DNA of 64,000 nucleotides from Prinsepia uniflora. Lineage: Eukaryota; Streptophyta; Magnoliopsida; Rosales; Rosaceae. Both the position numbers and the translations under genes were made by a program. A model generated the notes under the pieces. It saw nothing but the letters and a program-made list of their open reading frames with translations. It had not been told where the DNA came from and did not search any database. Where the stretch lies: NCBI GenBank assembly GCA_032719365.1, contig CM064867.1, forward strand, positions 57,290,601 to 57,354,600, in the 5' to 3' direction. Position 1 is the first letter of the stretch; each line of letters opens with the position of its first letter. Positions 22,481-33,957 of this stretch are shown piece by piece.

Positions 22481-22689
22481 TTTGTTATCTCACATCCACA
22501 CTGTTCACTTGCCCTTATTGTTGGAGTTCCGGAATGAGGGGGTTGTGTTGGGGGTAGATGACCATAGAGTATTACTAGCCTATTTCCACGTGAGACCCGT
22601 GTCACTTGACTAGATTATTTCAACTCAAGTTCAGGATCCAGCCTTGTATATCATCAGAATGGAGGTTGAAGTGAGAAACTGACTAGATT

Positions 22690-23117
22690 TCTCACTCTGG
22701 GATGATGGATCCTTGTTTAAGGAGGCTCAGTTGTGTGTGCTAGTGACATGCAGTTAAAGTGGAATATTCTTGAGGAATCACAAAGTTTTGCCTATGTGAT
22801 GCACCCAAGATGGACCAACATGTATTGTACCTTGAGAGATTATTACTGGTGGTCGAGAATGAAACAAGAGATTGCAGAGTTTGGGAGTAGGTGCCTAGTT
22901 TGTCAGCAGGTCAAGGCTAAAAGGTAGAGGCCTTATAAGATATTGAATTCACTTCTATTCTGGAATGGAAATGGGACCACCTTATTGTGGACTTTTTGCT
23001 TAAGATTCCGGAACCCCAAGGGTCATAATGGAATTTGGGTGATCGTGGATAGACTTACGAAGTAGGCACATTTCTTGTAAATGCGGGAGAATTACCAGAT
23101 GGATCAATTTTCCAAGT

Positions 23118-23150
<33 letters not shown>

Positions 23151-23830
23151 TAGATTTTTTCGTGTACATGGGGTTTTTGAATCAGTTGTGTCATATCGTA
23201 ATCCAAGATTTACCTCAAGGTTCAGGCAGAGTTTCACTCGATCTCTTGGGACCCGAACACATTTTAGTACAGATTTTCATCCTCAGAATGATGGGCAATA
23301 TGAGAGGACTATCCAAACCTTGGAGGATATGTTGAGGGCTTGTGTACTACAATTCAGTGGGAGTTGGGATATTTACTTACCCTTGATGGAATTCACCTAC
23401 GACAACAATTTTCAAGCTAGTATTGGGATGTCTCCTTTCGTGGCACTGTATGGCCATTAGTCAAGGACACCACTTTTTTGGACCGTAGTGGGTGGGAGGA
23501 GGCTACATGCACCCGAGGTTTCAGATTTGACCATATAAAAGTTCAAGGCTATTAGGGAGAGATTGACAGCAGCACATGTTCATCAAAAAAGTTATGCTAA
23601 TCATCGTACCAGGGACTTCGAGTTTGAGGTTGGGAATTAGGTCTTTCTAAAGTTATCCCCTTGTAATGAGGTTGTACGTTTTGGTTAGTGAGAAAAGTTG
23701 AGTCCTCGGTTTATTGGACCTTATGAGATCACAGTAAGGATATACCCGGTTACTTATCAGCTTGCATTGTCCTCGGAACAGTCTCGAGTACCCGGTTACG
23801 AGACGATTAGAAGACCGAAGTCTTCTGAGT
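22690..23830 (+). pseudogene. Element B integrase remnant, split by a TA microsatellite
   Basis: The zinc-binding region is visible (LRDYYWWSRMKQEI, CLVCQQVKAKR; 22820-22930). The DDE core starts near 22965. Between its first part and the second aspartate lies a TA/TG microsatellite (23118-23150). The core resumes at 23150-23460 in another frame (NPRFTSRF, FHPQNDGQYERTIQTLEDML); the codon before NPR is tac, so the usual second catalytic aspartate is not seen. The C-terminal GPY-like part lies at 23698-23800 (RFIGPYEI). It inserted element DNA into chromosomes when active. Confidence 0.85.
23118..23150. repeat. TA/TG microsatellite within integrase remnant
   Basis: Alternating TA with a single TG, 33 bases, interrupts the integrase core of element B. 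Confidence 0.95.
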
Positions 23831-24208
23831 TTTTGAACTACATGAATTTATTAGTGAAGAAAAATTTACTTTTGAGGGTTTGGTGTTCTGTTGGGAGATA
23901 CTTGTTGTTGGCAGAGAAACCCATACTGGGCATTCAGAAAACTATTCAGAAGAACCTAATTTGTTGTACCACTAAGGGAAAACGTTTATGGAGTTGTATG
24001 TTGTAACTGAATAAACACATCATTAGATTGATGTTAGAAAACTGACGAATCCCTTGAGGGAAGCATCTTTTTGTTAGGAATCACGATGAAGTCAAACTTT
24101 TGGTCGCATTAGCACGAACAATTTGAGGTAACTATTGGGAGTCGTACCTTCGATTGGCATTGATCAAGTTTTGGGGATGAAATTTCTCTAGGGTGGGGGG
24201 GCTTTAAC

Positions 24209-25121
24209 TGATACAACCCGTATCAAGAATTATGATGCTAGATTGGGGAACTTATCAAATTACCTAAGAGACCTGTTGGGCCACGATTACCTCTTTTGTT
24301 TGGCTACCTTATGTGTGTTGTGAGTGTTTGAGCCCAAGTCCTTGTGTGTGCCCATTTAGTTTTGCTAGCCCAATGCCTATTAGTCTTTCTAACCTAGCCA
24401 AATAGCAATCATTTATCAAAACACCCAACATAAGACATGCTTAGCTCGTGGAATTCCCCACTGTCCATTTCTTCTTCTTCAATGTCACTCGAGATAACAT
24501 GATTGAACTAGCTCCCTACCACTCAACATTAACCACTCGAGCCAACACATTGTGACCGTCTTGTAACCCTCTACTGTCGACATCAGTTGAGAAGAAGGAG
24601 AAAGGTGTTAGGTGAAAGTGACGGTCGTGAGTTCCACTGATTGAATTGTGTCGAACAAGCCATCGAGACGACTTCCTACGACTGTGTCTTGTCAAAAGCA
24701 AGATGGTGCTCTCAGCCCTCATCATAGGCGGCCACCCTAATGAGAGATTCAAGAAAAACTTGAATTGGACCCGACTTGAACCCGAAGACGACTCAAGGTG
24801 TTTAAGCTCGTTTAAGGTAACGATCAAACCCTCTGAATGTAAGATGCTAACTTACTCATTGAGAGATTTGTTCTGATAAGCTTGCTTGTTGTCTTCCATG
24901 CGAGAATCGCTGATAATGACATCGCTAGAAAACGATGACCCACGACCTTCGCAGTGAGCCAACATACAAACTAGATAGTTTCCTAAATTCTATGTTTGAT
25001 CAATGGATTCTTCACGATGAGGGCTTCATTTTACTGTGGTTTCTTGTCGAATGTGAGTAAGGGCAATGGCAGAGGTGACGGCTAGATATCGAGAGGACAT
25101 TAGATTCTGAGCAGCCTATGT
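24209..25121 (+). mobile_element. Tentative start of 3' LTR of element B (diverged or recombinant)
   Basis: It follows directly on the purine tract and begins TGATACAACCCGTATC, close to the 5' LTR start. Beyond about 20 bp I could not align it with 17284-19397. It may be a different LTR captured by recombination, a very diverged LTR, or unrelated DNA joined by deletion. A solo LTR interrupts it at 25122. Confidence 0.4.
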
Positions 25122-27606
25122 TGATAGGACCTGTCCCAACTGGACCTCGATAACTGTGCCCGGTCCTGCTCCCGTCTGACAAGTCAACTGAAATCCCGAA
25201 AGTACCCTTCAGCACCTGTCAGACCAGGGATAACTGCACTGATTTCTGCTCATGCCTCCACCTCGTAATCCGCCCCGAGTGTCGTGCCACGGCCTGGAGG
25301 GTCATTAAAAACAAAGGTGTGAGTGGACAAAAATAATATCATGTAAAACACATTTGAAACACATCCGTTACCCTCCAGTTTATCAAACCATGCATGCATA
25401 GGGAAAAACACATGAATCATTTAAATCATTTTATAAAATCAGTTCACCATATAATAAAGCATATAACTCGGGAATTACACATCCGAGGATCCTCTGGGAA
25501 TTACACATCCAGAGTCGTCATCCAATGCTGGGAATTACACATCCAGCCTCACCAGGAATTACACATCCGGAGCCCCTCCAGGAATTACGCATCTGGGGGC
25601 ATCAAACATCAATACACAATCAAAAACATTATTCCAAATCAAGTATCAAAACCATTATCACGGGACCACATGCCCAAATCTCATTTCTCGTCAATCCGTA
25701 AAATTATTAAATAATTCAATACACGCAAATCCGTAAAATCATATCCGAAAACATCACAAATTCATTAAATCAATTTCCCAACTCATAATCCAAGCCAAAA
25801 CCAATCACAAATCCCGGGCCTTCGCCCAAAATAGTCATTTCACCTTTTCTCGAAAAACATGCCCGAAGCACCGATTAAACTAATCATTAAATCTCAAAAT
25901 ATTCATATCAAATCATTGCAATTCAAATCATTCCATAAATCATATAAAACATTTAACTATGCATGCATATCAATGTAGAAAACAAACGTCCACTCACACA
26001 CCGTCCAACTGCTCGTTTCCCGAGCTGCACGCGTTTCCGTAATTTCCGACACTTGCTCGGAATCTCGAATCCTGTTCACAATCATTATTCAAGGTTACTA
26101 ACAAGTCAATTTACATCATCTAATTTTCCCATACTTTTCCGGGAATTTAATATTAATTAAATACGTAACTTAAATCTTCGGACCCTCGAAACATTATCGA
26201 GACGGTATCCGATTGATTCGAAACCAAAACCAAAATGATCATTACCCTGTATAGAATAAAACACATGTTGACCACCTTCCCAGAAAAGTCACCACGCGCC
26301 CTCACGCGCCGCCGCAAGCGGCTGCGCGTGAGTTCACGCGCCTTGCTACAGTGACATGAACAGTAGCATCCCTGTCACCCGTTTCACTAGTATTCGGGTC
26401 TGCGACCCGCGTCGCAACCCGATTCATTTTCCCTCAAATTGAACCCAATTCCTTCCGTTCTTTCATTCATTCTCATCTATTCCATGTTTCTAACTGATCT
26501 GCGACCTCAATTTAATGAAACTATGCCCTGAATCCCACGACTCAACATTGAAACCCGACGGGTGCTAACTCGGGTTCTACCCAAAAACGACGTGTAACAT
26601 TCAATTAATTATACCAGAAGCATCTAACAGTCATGCTAAATAGGAAATCGAAGTCAATTTCAAGAATCATCACCTCTAAGTAATCGAACCCAAGCTCTCA
26701 CTTTCAATGGCGTCGCAGAGTCTGTTCTTGCTGATTTCCCCTTCAATTTTCTTCCTTTCTGATGGTTCGACTCGAAATCGTCCCAGACGACTAATTCTAA
26801 TCTTAATTCGGCCTGGGTTAAGCTAAAACTTCGAATTCAATCTCAATTTCATCAAGCATGGTTTCGGGTTTTTCCTCTCGGGTTCACCGTGTTCCTCCCC
26901 GTTTTCTCTCCTGTTTTCCTTCTGTTTTTCACTCAAATTTTCCCTCTAATTCTCCCTGCATCTCTGGTTGTCATCCTTAAGCAATCTAAGTTAAGGATTG
27001 TTTAGAATTTAAACAAAGATTTTGGAGGTTGTTTTGTCCGTATAAGGCATTCAATTAATGCCACTAATTGACATAAGCAAGTGACAAATGTCACTTAGTA
27101 ATTAATCCTAATCCAAATAGGCTGAATCAGCCAAATTAAGATATAGTTTATCAATTAATTTCACCGTTAAAGACAAATTACTGTTTTACCCTTATCATAA
27201 CAAATTACTGAAATGCCCCTCTTCGTTCTAGACCCATAACTTTCTCGTTCGGACTCCGATTGACGCATGCCGCCTGTCTACGGATTCAGCGTCCCGAGAC
27301 CGATCCAACAGTACTCCCGGAAAGTCCAAAAAACGTCCCGATCAAAAAGTCAACTGTCGGCCCCTTTTACCAATTTACCAAACTGCCCCTAAACTTCCGA
27401 ACATAATAACTTTCTCCTCGAATGTCGGACTTGGGCGTACCACCTGTCTATGAACTCGTGACGTCCCGAACTACGTCACGGTCATCGATCCAAGTTCGTT
27501 TGACCACTCGAATAAAAAGTCAACCGTTCGCCCAATTCTAGGGGCAAAATCGTCATTTTCCTCAAATTTTCCAAATTTTCGTTTTTCGAATTTCCGGGTC
27601 ATTACA
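25122..27606 (-). mobile_element. Solo LTR, family C, 2,485 bp
   Basis: The plus strand starts TGATAGGACC and ends GGGTCATTACA. A perfect target duplication tatgt flanks it (25117-25121, 27607-27611). It carries the conserved LTR marks in mirror order: U5 stem with a long loop (about 25176-25235), GTGAGTGGAC at about 25320, ATGCATGCAT at 25390, hairpin units with a constant loop (25467-25598), ATGCATGCAT near 25962, GTCCACTCAC at 25988, U3 palindrome at 27079-27096. The 5' end has two copies of the ~170-bp LTR start module. Confidence 0.93.
25467..25598 (-). repeat. Stem-loop array with constant loop and varying stems (family C)
   Basis: Five units of about 25-35 bp. Four share the loop GAATTACACAT (one is GAATTACGCAT) while the paired arms change together: CTCGG/CCGAG, CTCTGG/CCAGAG, GCTGG/CCAGC, CTCCAG/CTGGGG. 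One unit (25552-25570) pairs poorly. Confidence 0.75.
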
Positions 27607-28039
27607 TATGTAGTTTACCATCCAACTTTAATCCATTGAAACCCACTTCTCACAATATGATTAACCCCCACCTTGCATGCAGCTTTCGGAGCTGAACCGA
27701 GTCAGAACCTTGACCCAGAACTATGATTTTTGAAACCTTGGCTTCTGGGAATAGTGAAACCATGATGCCCTCACAGGTATTTGAGGTAGACCCTTGACCC
27801 AGAACCATGATTTTTGAAACCTTGTCACATTTGCAAGTCGATTAGTGAATGTGTGGTTGTAATTTGAGTCGAATCTTAGAAAATGACCACCGTGATTGGC
27901 GGTCTAGTCATCGTCCCTAGCGAGACTCCGGTGACTGGATTAGTCCTAAAAAAACTAACGGACACCGTCAATAGTTGATAGAATATGCTAACAGAGTTAG
28001 CATATTCTGTTAAATCCTAACAGCATTAAAACGACAGTT
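27607..28039. other. Mosaic flank with a 13-bp palindrome, no gene seen
   Basis: Two copies of a direct repeat (cttgacccagaac, then atgatttttgaaacc) start near 27711 and 27797. A perfect inverted repeat of 13 bp (AGAATATGCTAAC) with a 3-nt spacer lies at 27980-28008. It may continue the broken LTR from 24209-25121, but I could not prove it. Confidence 0.4.
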
Positions 28040-28654
28040 AAACAAGGAATATTCCCTGAAATATGCCATGCGTAAATTACCAAAATACCCCTGAAATTTG
28101 AAGGAGGAGGACAAAGAACACAGCTTGGGTGAGAGGAGGAAGAAATTTGAAACTTTGGGAGCTCATATCTTGGAATCCATGTACTTTCTTTGAATTCTGG
28201 GCTTGAATTTGGATTCCTAGGATCGAGTAGACAGATTTTGATAGAACGTTTGTTCAATTTTGTTGAGAAATATGGGAGTTTCGGAAGTTTGAAGTTTCGG
28301 GATTTTAATGGAGTTTTTCAATGACCAACGAAGGCGGCCTCAGTAGCTCCACTGTCGTCTCCAGCGAGAGGTTGATGTCAGCATGACATTATGATGATGT
28401 GACCAAGTGACATCATGATGACGTCAACATGGACACTTGGTGGGTCCCACATGGTAGGGGTGCCACATGGCAGGTGTTAGAAAATTACACATGATAGGGG
28501 TGTTAGATGATAGGCCACGCATTAGGTGCCACGTCAGCTAGGGCTGAGGTTAGTAGGTGACGTCAACAACTAACGTCACGCATATGGGCAGTGCGTGGGG
28601 AAGGCCGCTTGCCTTCCATGTTTCAGGGAATATTTCAGGGAATATTCCTTGTTT
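28040..28654. repeat. LTR-B fragment bounded by 24-bp perfect inverted repeats
   Basis: The arms at 28040-28063 (starting AAACAAGGAATATTCC) and 28631-28654 are exact reverse complements. They enclose a copy (28097-28611) of LTR-B sequence that is near-identical to 29022-29519 and 31396-31910. Target duplications were not found. Confidence 0.65.
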
Positions 28655-28660
28655 ACCAAA

Positions 28661-29519
28661 ATACCCCTACTAGCTAAATTACCAAAATACCCCTACATAA
28701 TTTAGACCCAAAACAAAATCATCTGAGTTCTGTTTTTGGAATATTGCTTGCTAACGTACTCGGGAGGGCGAGACCATTACAACGACATTTACAAAAAATC
28801 CAAAAGCCATCCCAATCAAAAAGTCAAAGCAAAATGGTCATTTCTACCCTTATTGAAAGTCCGGGCCATTACACATTCTCTATTTCCCGTGCAAACAAAC
28901 CAACACACACACATACACAAAAATATAACTCACTAATTCCCTCTTCATTTTGAGTCACTTTAGGACTAAACCAAGGTTAGAATCGCACTCATTGGAACCT
29001 CACGAGCAGGATAAGCCCAAGTTTGAAGGAGGAGGACAAAGAACACAGCTTGGGTGAGAGGAGGAAGAAATTTGAAACTTTGGGAGCTCATATCTTGGAA
29101 TCCATGTACTTTCTTTGAATTCTGGGCTTGAATTTGGATTCCTAGGATCGAGTAGACAGATTTTGATAGAACGTTTGTTCAATTTTGTTGAGAAATATGG
29201 GAGTTTCGGAAGTTTGAAGTTTCGGGATTTTAATGGAGTTTTTCAATGACCAACGAAGGCGGCCTCAGTAGCTCCACTGTCGTCTCCAGCGAGAGGTTGA
29301 TGTCAGCATGACATTATGATGATGTGACCAAGTGACATCATGATGACGTCAACATGGACACTTGGTGGGTCCCACATGGTAGGGGTGCCACATGGCAGGT
29401 GTTAGAAAATTACACATGATAGGGGTGTTAGATGATAGGCCACGCATTAGGTGCCACGTCAGCTAGGGCTGAGGTTAGTAGGTGACGTCAACAACTAACG
29501 TCACGCATATGGGCAGTGC
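28661..29519. repeat. 859-bp near-identical duplication, copy 1
   Basis: It matches 31035-31893 with a constant offset of 2,374 bp; the small frames inside translate identically. It contains the 5' end of LTR F (to 28874, in reverse) followed by LTR-B sequence. Confidence 0.9.
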
Positions 29520-31248
29520 ATTGACTTGTGCATGTGAGCCACTGGTCCCAAGAACCGGAGCCCCGCTCGACATCTAAGACTACCCAACCAACCAACACAT
29601 AACACGAGGAAGGTTATTCACACACATACACAAATCACATCACAATGCACCAGTACCGAGGAATCACATATATACATCAGACATCAATTTCATAATCAAA
29701 ACCTCATTTCAGAAACTCGAGCCTAAGCCCAAAACCAAGTTTACACCAAACCTCGTAAAACGTACATAAATAGATTTTTCCACAAAAATCATTTGTTAAT
29801 CAAAACAATCCCACATCATAACCATTTCCATCAAAAATATCGAGAAAAATATTATTTAATCACACTTTACCTAAATCCACAATTAAAAAAAATCATATAA
29901 AAATCCCAACCACGCAAATGTCATCAACATCACATAGAAAACCATATAAAGCAATTAAATATGCATGCATAATATTTTGATAAAATAAAACATCCACTCA
30001 CAATGCAAATTCACCACTTAATCTTGTTCTAGGCGTTCATTGCTGACTCCGGAAGTTCTGTCTCCTACCCAAAAATACAAATTTAGGTTACTAAGGTTCG
30101 GAGAACCTTCAAGTAACCTCCTAGTACAGACCTTGATTTTATATTAATTTTAAATGTAAACTATGCGCTTCGAACACCCAAAACTACCCTGAGACGATGT
30201 CTGATTGACTCGAAACATGTGCCAAAATGTCTGTAACATTGAAAGGAGTGAAAAACATGTTGGTCACATCTCGATACTTATTGGAACATGCCTTATGTGT
30301 CGCCTGAAATGGTTGAGTTTGAAGCCCACACACTCAACATTGTTCATCATTTCTCCACCTGGTATACTAGTTTTTCAGGTCACCCCGACTCGACGACCCA
30401 ACCAGATTCTAAATCCATGGTTTTTCAACCTTTTTCCATTCTGTTTTGTCCAGTCTAATCTAAATTAGCTTAGGAAGACATCTATGTAATTATTATAATT
30501 CTAGGAAAACTTACCGAAATCAGTCAACCAACCTCTCAACTTTCGCCCAAAACTTTGTTCTTCGGTTTTAGGTGATCTCCACATCCAAACTCGTGAACAA
30601 GGGCCTTGTTAAGGTCGCAGGAACTCATGGAGGTGGTTTGTGGTTTTTTTTCCAAGGTTTCCAAACGAACCCTCATCCAACAACTTAATCTCCCACGTTT
30701 TCTTCATCCGGCCCTTTCTCTCTCGGCCTAGGTTCAACACTTCCATTTCTTTTCTTCCTTTTTCTTCCACTTTCCCTTCACTCCCCTCTTTCCATTCTTC
30801 TCCCTCGTTTCTTCTTCCCTAGTTTTTTTGTTCTTTTTTCTTCTTCTTCTAGGACGTTACTTCAAAACACACACACATAACATACTTAACTAAATATCGC
30901 TAGCTCACACAAAAGGTCCAAGTCGGTTGCACAACTCCATATGTGATAATGGGCACTTGTCACCTCCCTAATCCATCCATAGAAAATCTCCCAATGGAAA
31001 TTACCAAAATACCCCTACTAGCCAAATTACGAACATACCCCTACTAGCTAAATTACCAAAATACCCCTACATAATTTAGACCCAAAACAAAATCATCTGA
31101 GTTCTGTTTTTGGAATATTGCTTGCTAACGTACTCGGGAGGGCGAGACCATTACAACGACATTTACAAAAAATCCAAAAGCCATCCCAATCAAAAAGTCA
31201 AAGCAAAATGGTCATTTCTACCCTTATTGAAAGTCCGGGCCATTACAC
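29520..31248 (-). mobile_element. LTR F, partial, minus strand
   Basis: The element 5' end is TGTAATGGCCCGG (plus strand ...GGCCATTACA ending about 31248). It contains the mirrored marks atgcatgcat (29960) and atccactcac (29993). The U5 stem-loop end is missing, so its 3' portion was lost at the junction near 29520. There is no coding sequence; a C/T-rich stretch covers 30700-30850. Confidence 0.65.
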
Positions 31249-31893
31249 ATTCTCTATTTCCCGTGCAAACAAACCAACACACACACATACACAAAAATAT
31301 AACTCACTAATTCCCTCTTCATTTTGAGTCACTTTAGGACTAAACCAAGGTTAGAATCGCACTCATTGGAACCTCACGAGCAGGATAAGCCCAAGTTTGA
31401 AGGAGGAGGACAAAGAACACAGCTTGGGTGAGAGGAGGAAGAAATTTGAAACTTTGGGAGCTCATATCTTGGAATCCATGTACTTTCTTTGAATTCTGGG
31501 CTTGAATTTGGATTCCTAGGATCGAGTAGACAGATTTTGATAGAACGTTTGTTCAATTTTGTTGAGAAATATGGGAGTTTCGGAAGTTTGAAGTTTCGGG
31601 ATTTTAATGGAGTTTTTCAATGACCAACGAAGGCGGCCTCAGTAGCTCCACTGTCGTCTCCAGCGAGAGGTTGATGTCAGCATGACATTATGATGATGTG
31701 ACCAAGTGACATCATGATGACGTCAACATGGACACTTGGTGGGTCCCACATGGTAGGGGTGCCACATGGCAGGTGTTAGAAAATTACACATGATAGGGGT
31801 GTTAGATGATAGGCCACGCATTAGGTGCCACGTCAGCTAGGGCTGAGGTTAGTAGGTGACGTCAACAACTAACGTCACGCATATGGGCAGTGC
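31035..31893. repeat. 859-bp near-identical duplication, copy 2
   Basis: Partner of 28661-29519. After 31893 it continues as LTR-B sequence (gtggggaaggccgctt), as does the third partial copy at 28594-28611, while the copy at 29519 breaks off. Confidence 0.9.
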
Positions 31894-32333
31894 GTGGGGA
31901 AGGCCGCTTACCTTGTTCGAAAGGTTTTAATGAGTTGAATCCAATGGTGGTAGTTTCCAGCTGATCGAAGTTAGTTTAAGGGTAATTTTGGGTACTTTTA
32001 GCCTCGGGACGCATGTTCAGGACACGTTTACTGTTTTGGGATTTAGGAGGAGTTTACATACAAGCTTATATGGATTGTTGGTAACCCCCGAGTATTACTT
32101 TGGTATTTGAGAACGCTATAGGGACTTCTGAGGAACGCACGACTCAAGACTGAGCTATCAGTTGACTATGAGTGGACACTTTCTTTCATAAATGTGATGT
32201 TACGTATTTCCATGATTTTATGGCATGGATTATATTGTTATCAATGTTTTTTGGATTAATGCCTGGTTTTAGAATCTATATATATTTGGTTATAGTTTAC
32301 TGGACACAGGTTTACTGAACTTTGGGAAAAAAA
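31249..32333 (+). mobile_element. LTR-B fragment, truncated at both ends
   Basis: It aligns with about 17500-18580 of the 5' LTR of element B (same order: caaacaaacca, cctcacgagcagg, tttgggagctcatatcttgg, gctgatcg, GAGTGGACAC). On the left it is fused to the LTR F end, on the right to the truncated 5' LTR of element A at 32334-32336. Confidence 0.75.
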
Positions 32334-32335
32334 AG

Positions 32336-33867
32336 GGATATGTTAGTGACGTGGACCAACCAGCAGCTGACACGTGGCACCTATCAGTCTGACACGTGCC
32401 AGGCCTGACACTGTCAGATGACATCAGCTACTGACGGCAATAGTGACGTCAGCGTTGACTTTGACCGTTGACTTGATGTCAGCGTTTGACTTTTTCGTAA
32501 ACGTTGACCGCATCTTTGACCAGCGCATGAGGCGTGTGGGAAAGTTTTTCGAGGTGGGACCCATGCCATTTTAATGGTTTTGACGATTCGAATCCAATGG
32601 TGATGGTTTCAGGTCGATCGGAGATCATTTAATGGGTCAAAATGGGGTTTATAACCTTGAGAAGCGTGTTCGGGATACGTTTCTGGGTCGGTACTGTTCC
32701 TAGGTTTTAGTTATGAGTTTGTAGAGACCATTAGTGATCCTTGGATATTTTTGGACAAGTCAGATACTATGATATAGCTTAAGGACAGGTTTTAGACGTT
32801 GATTAAGCAGCAAGATAGTACTATGAGTGGGTCTTTTGGTTTCTAACTGAATGCGTGCATAACTATTTTCATTATAGTATTATATGATTGTGTGTATGAG
32901 TATGTTGGGTCTTATTTATGGATTGCGTACCTATATATTATACTATCTAAGCATGTAACCCGCCTGGTTATTATGTGAGTTGTGGAAACATACTGGGATG
33001 TCACAGGTTCATACTATTGAACCAGATATATTGACAATATGGATTACTGTCTCTTCTAGTTATTGGTACCCTTGAGCGGTCACGGCGCATCGCCTGCGAG
33101 GGGTCATGCTATGGAGCCACCGAACCGTAGGGTGACTCAGGAGCAGGATTACTAGTATTAAACGTCTAGGACGTCTGGCATCTAGGATGTCATACCCGGA
33201 CTGGGTTGGGGATAGGACTCGGGATTAAGACCCCGGGAGGCACGCGTCGCCTTAGGATCGTGACCTTATTAGAAGTCTGGGACGTCCGACATCTGGGATG
33301 TCAGGGTTAGGATATACATTGCAATACGATTAGGGTGGATGCATTATTATTATATTATTATGTGTTATATGATATATGATTGATTATATGTGATATGTTT
33401 CAGTTTTATTATATATATATATACGTTTTGACTCAAATGCAAGCATGATTTGAAAACGAGGGGTAAAATAGTATTTTTACTATGTATTATGAACGAATTT
33501 GAAATATTCTTTATTTTCGGCCCACTCACACTTTCATTGTTTTCTTGACCCCTTTAGGACGTGACCTAGAAGTAGAGGCATGTCCCGAGGCTGAGACATA
33601 GTCACATTACTGCTGCATACCTGATACCCTGGTTGGGTAGGTCGAGCACCATTTTGTAAAACTGTTATTCGTGCTCGTATTTTTTTAGTGCTCTCTATCC
33701 CTTGTTTGGCACTGTTGGACCCATTCTCGGATGTATTTGATGTTTAAAATTTTTATTGTGAATTATTTAACAGGTTATCGGTATTTTGGTCATTTTCTGG
33801 GGTTGTGTCAGACGAGAGCAGGACACATCCCCACATGGTCCCTGGGGGATCGAGATGGGTTTTGTCA
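32336..33867 (+). mobile_element. 5' LTR of element A, truncated at its 5' side
   Basis: It aligns with 45779-46810 and 62014-62441, the matching parts of the 3' LTR; a 118-bp stretch compared by eye (33005-33122) differs at roughly ten positions. It ends TTTTGTCA right before the primer site. The first about 1.1 kb present in the 3' LTR is missing here. It contains hairpin units (33162-33302), a TATA tract (33409-33424) and the mirrored motif cccactcaca (33521). Confidence 0.85.
33409..33424 (+). promoter_or_regulatory. Candidate TATA box of element A LTR
   Basis: A TATATATATA tract about 440 bp before the LTR end, within the motif-bounded segment. It is also preserved, shorter, in the 3' LTR near 62020. 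Confidence 0.4.
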
Positions 33868-33870
33868 AGT

Positions 33871-33882
33871 TGGTATCAGAGC
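33871..33882 (+). other. Primer-binding site of element A (initiator tRNA-Met)
   Basis: An exact TGGTATCAGAGC, three bases after the LTR end. Initiator tRNA-Met priming is typical of plant Ty3/gypsy chromoviruses. Confidence 0.93.
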
Positions 33883-33957
33883 AGGGTTGAGTACTAGGAT
33901 AGCTTATTGTATAAGCTTGAGACTTTTAATGTGATAACTAATCTATGTCTCTTAGCA

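Larger units (their letters stand above)
17284..24208 (+). mobile_element. Ty3/gypsy element B, decayed (5' LTR plus internal region)
   Basis: It has a 2.1-kb 5' LTR, a decayed primer site, then gag, protease, reverse transcriptase, RNase H and integrase remnants in the Ty3/gypsy order, closing with a purine tract (about 24189-24201). The domain order and the GPY-type integrase tail match chromoviruses, probably the Tekay/Del lineage. Dozens of stops and frameshifts make it inactive. The sequence after the purine tract begins TGATACAACCCG, resembling the LTR start TGTTATGACCCG, but diverges after that. Confidence 0.88.

Noticed and set aside
30640..30850. Coding frame rich in Ser, Phe and Pro
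   Set aside because: Low-complexity C/T-rich LTR stretch; composition explains the open frame.
33871..33882. tRNA gene fragment
   Set aside because: The 12-bp match is the complement of a tRNA 3' end placed directly after an LTR, so it is a primer-binding site.
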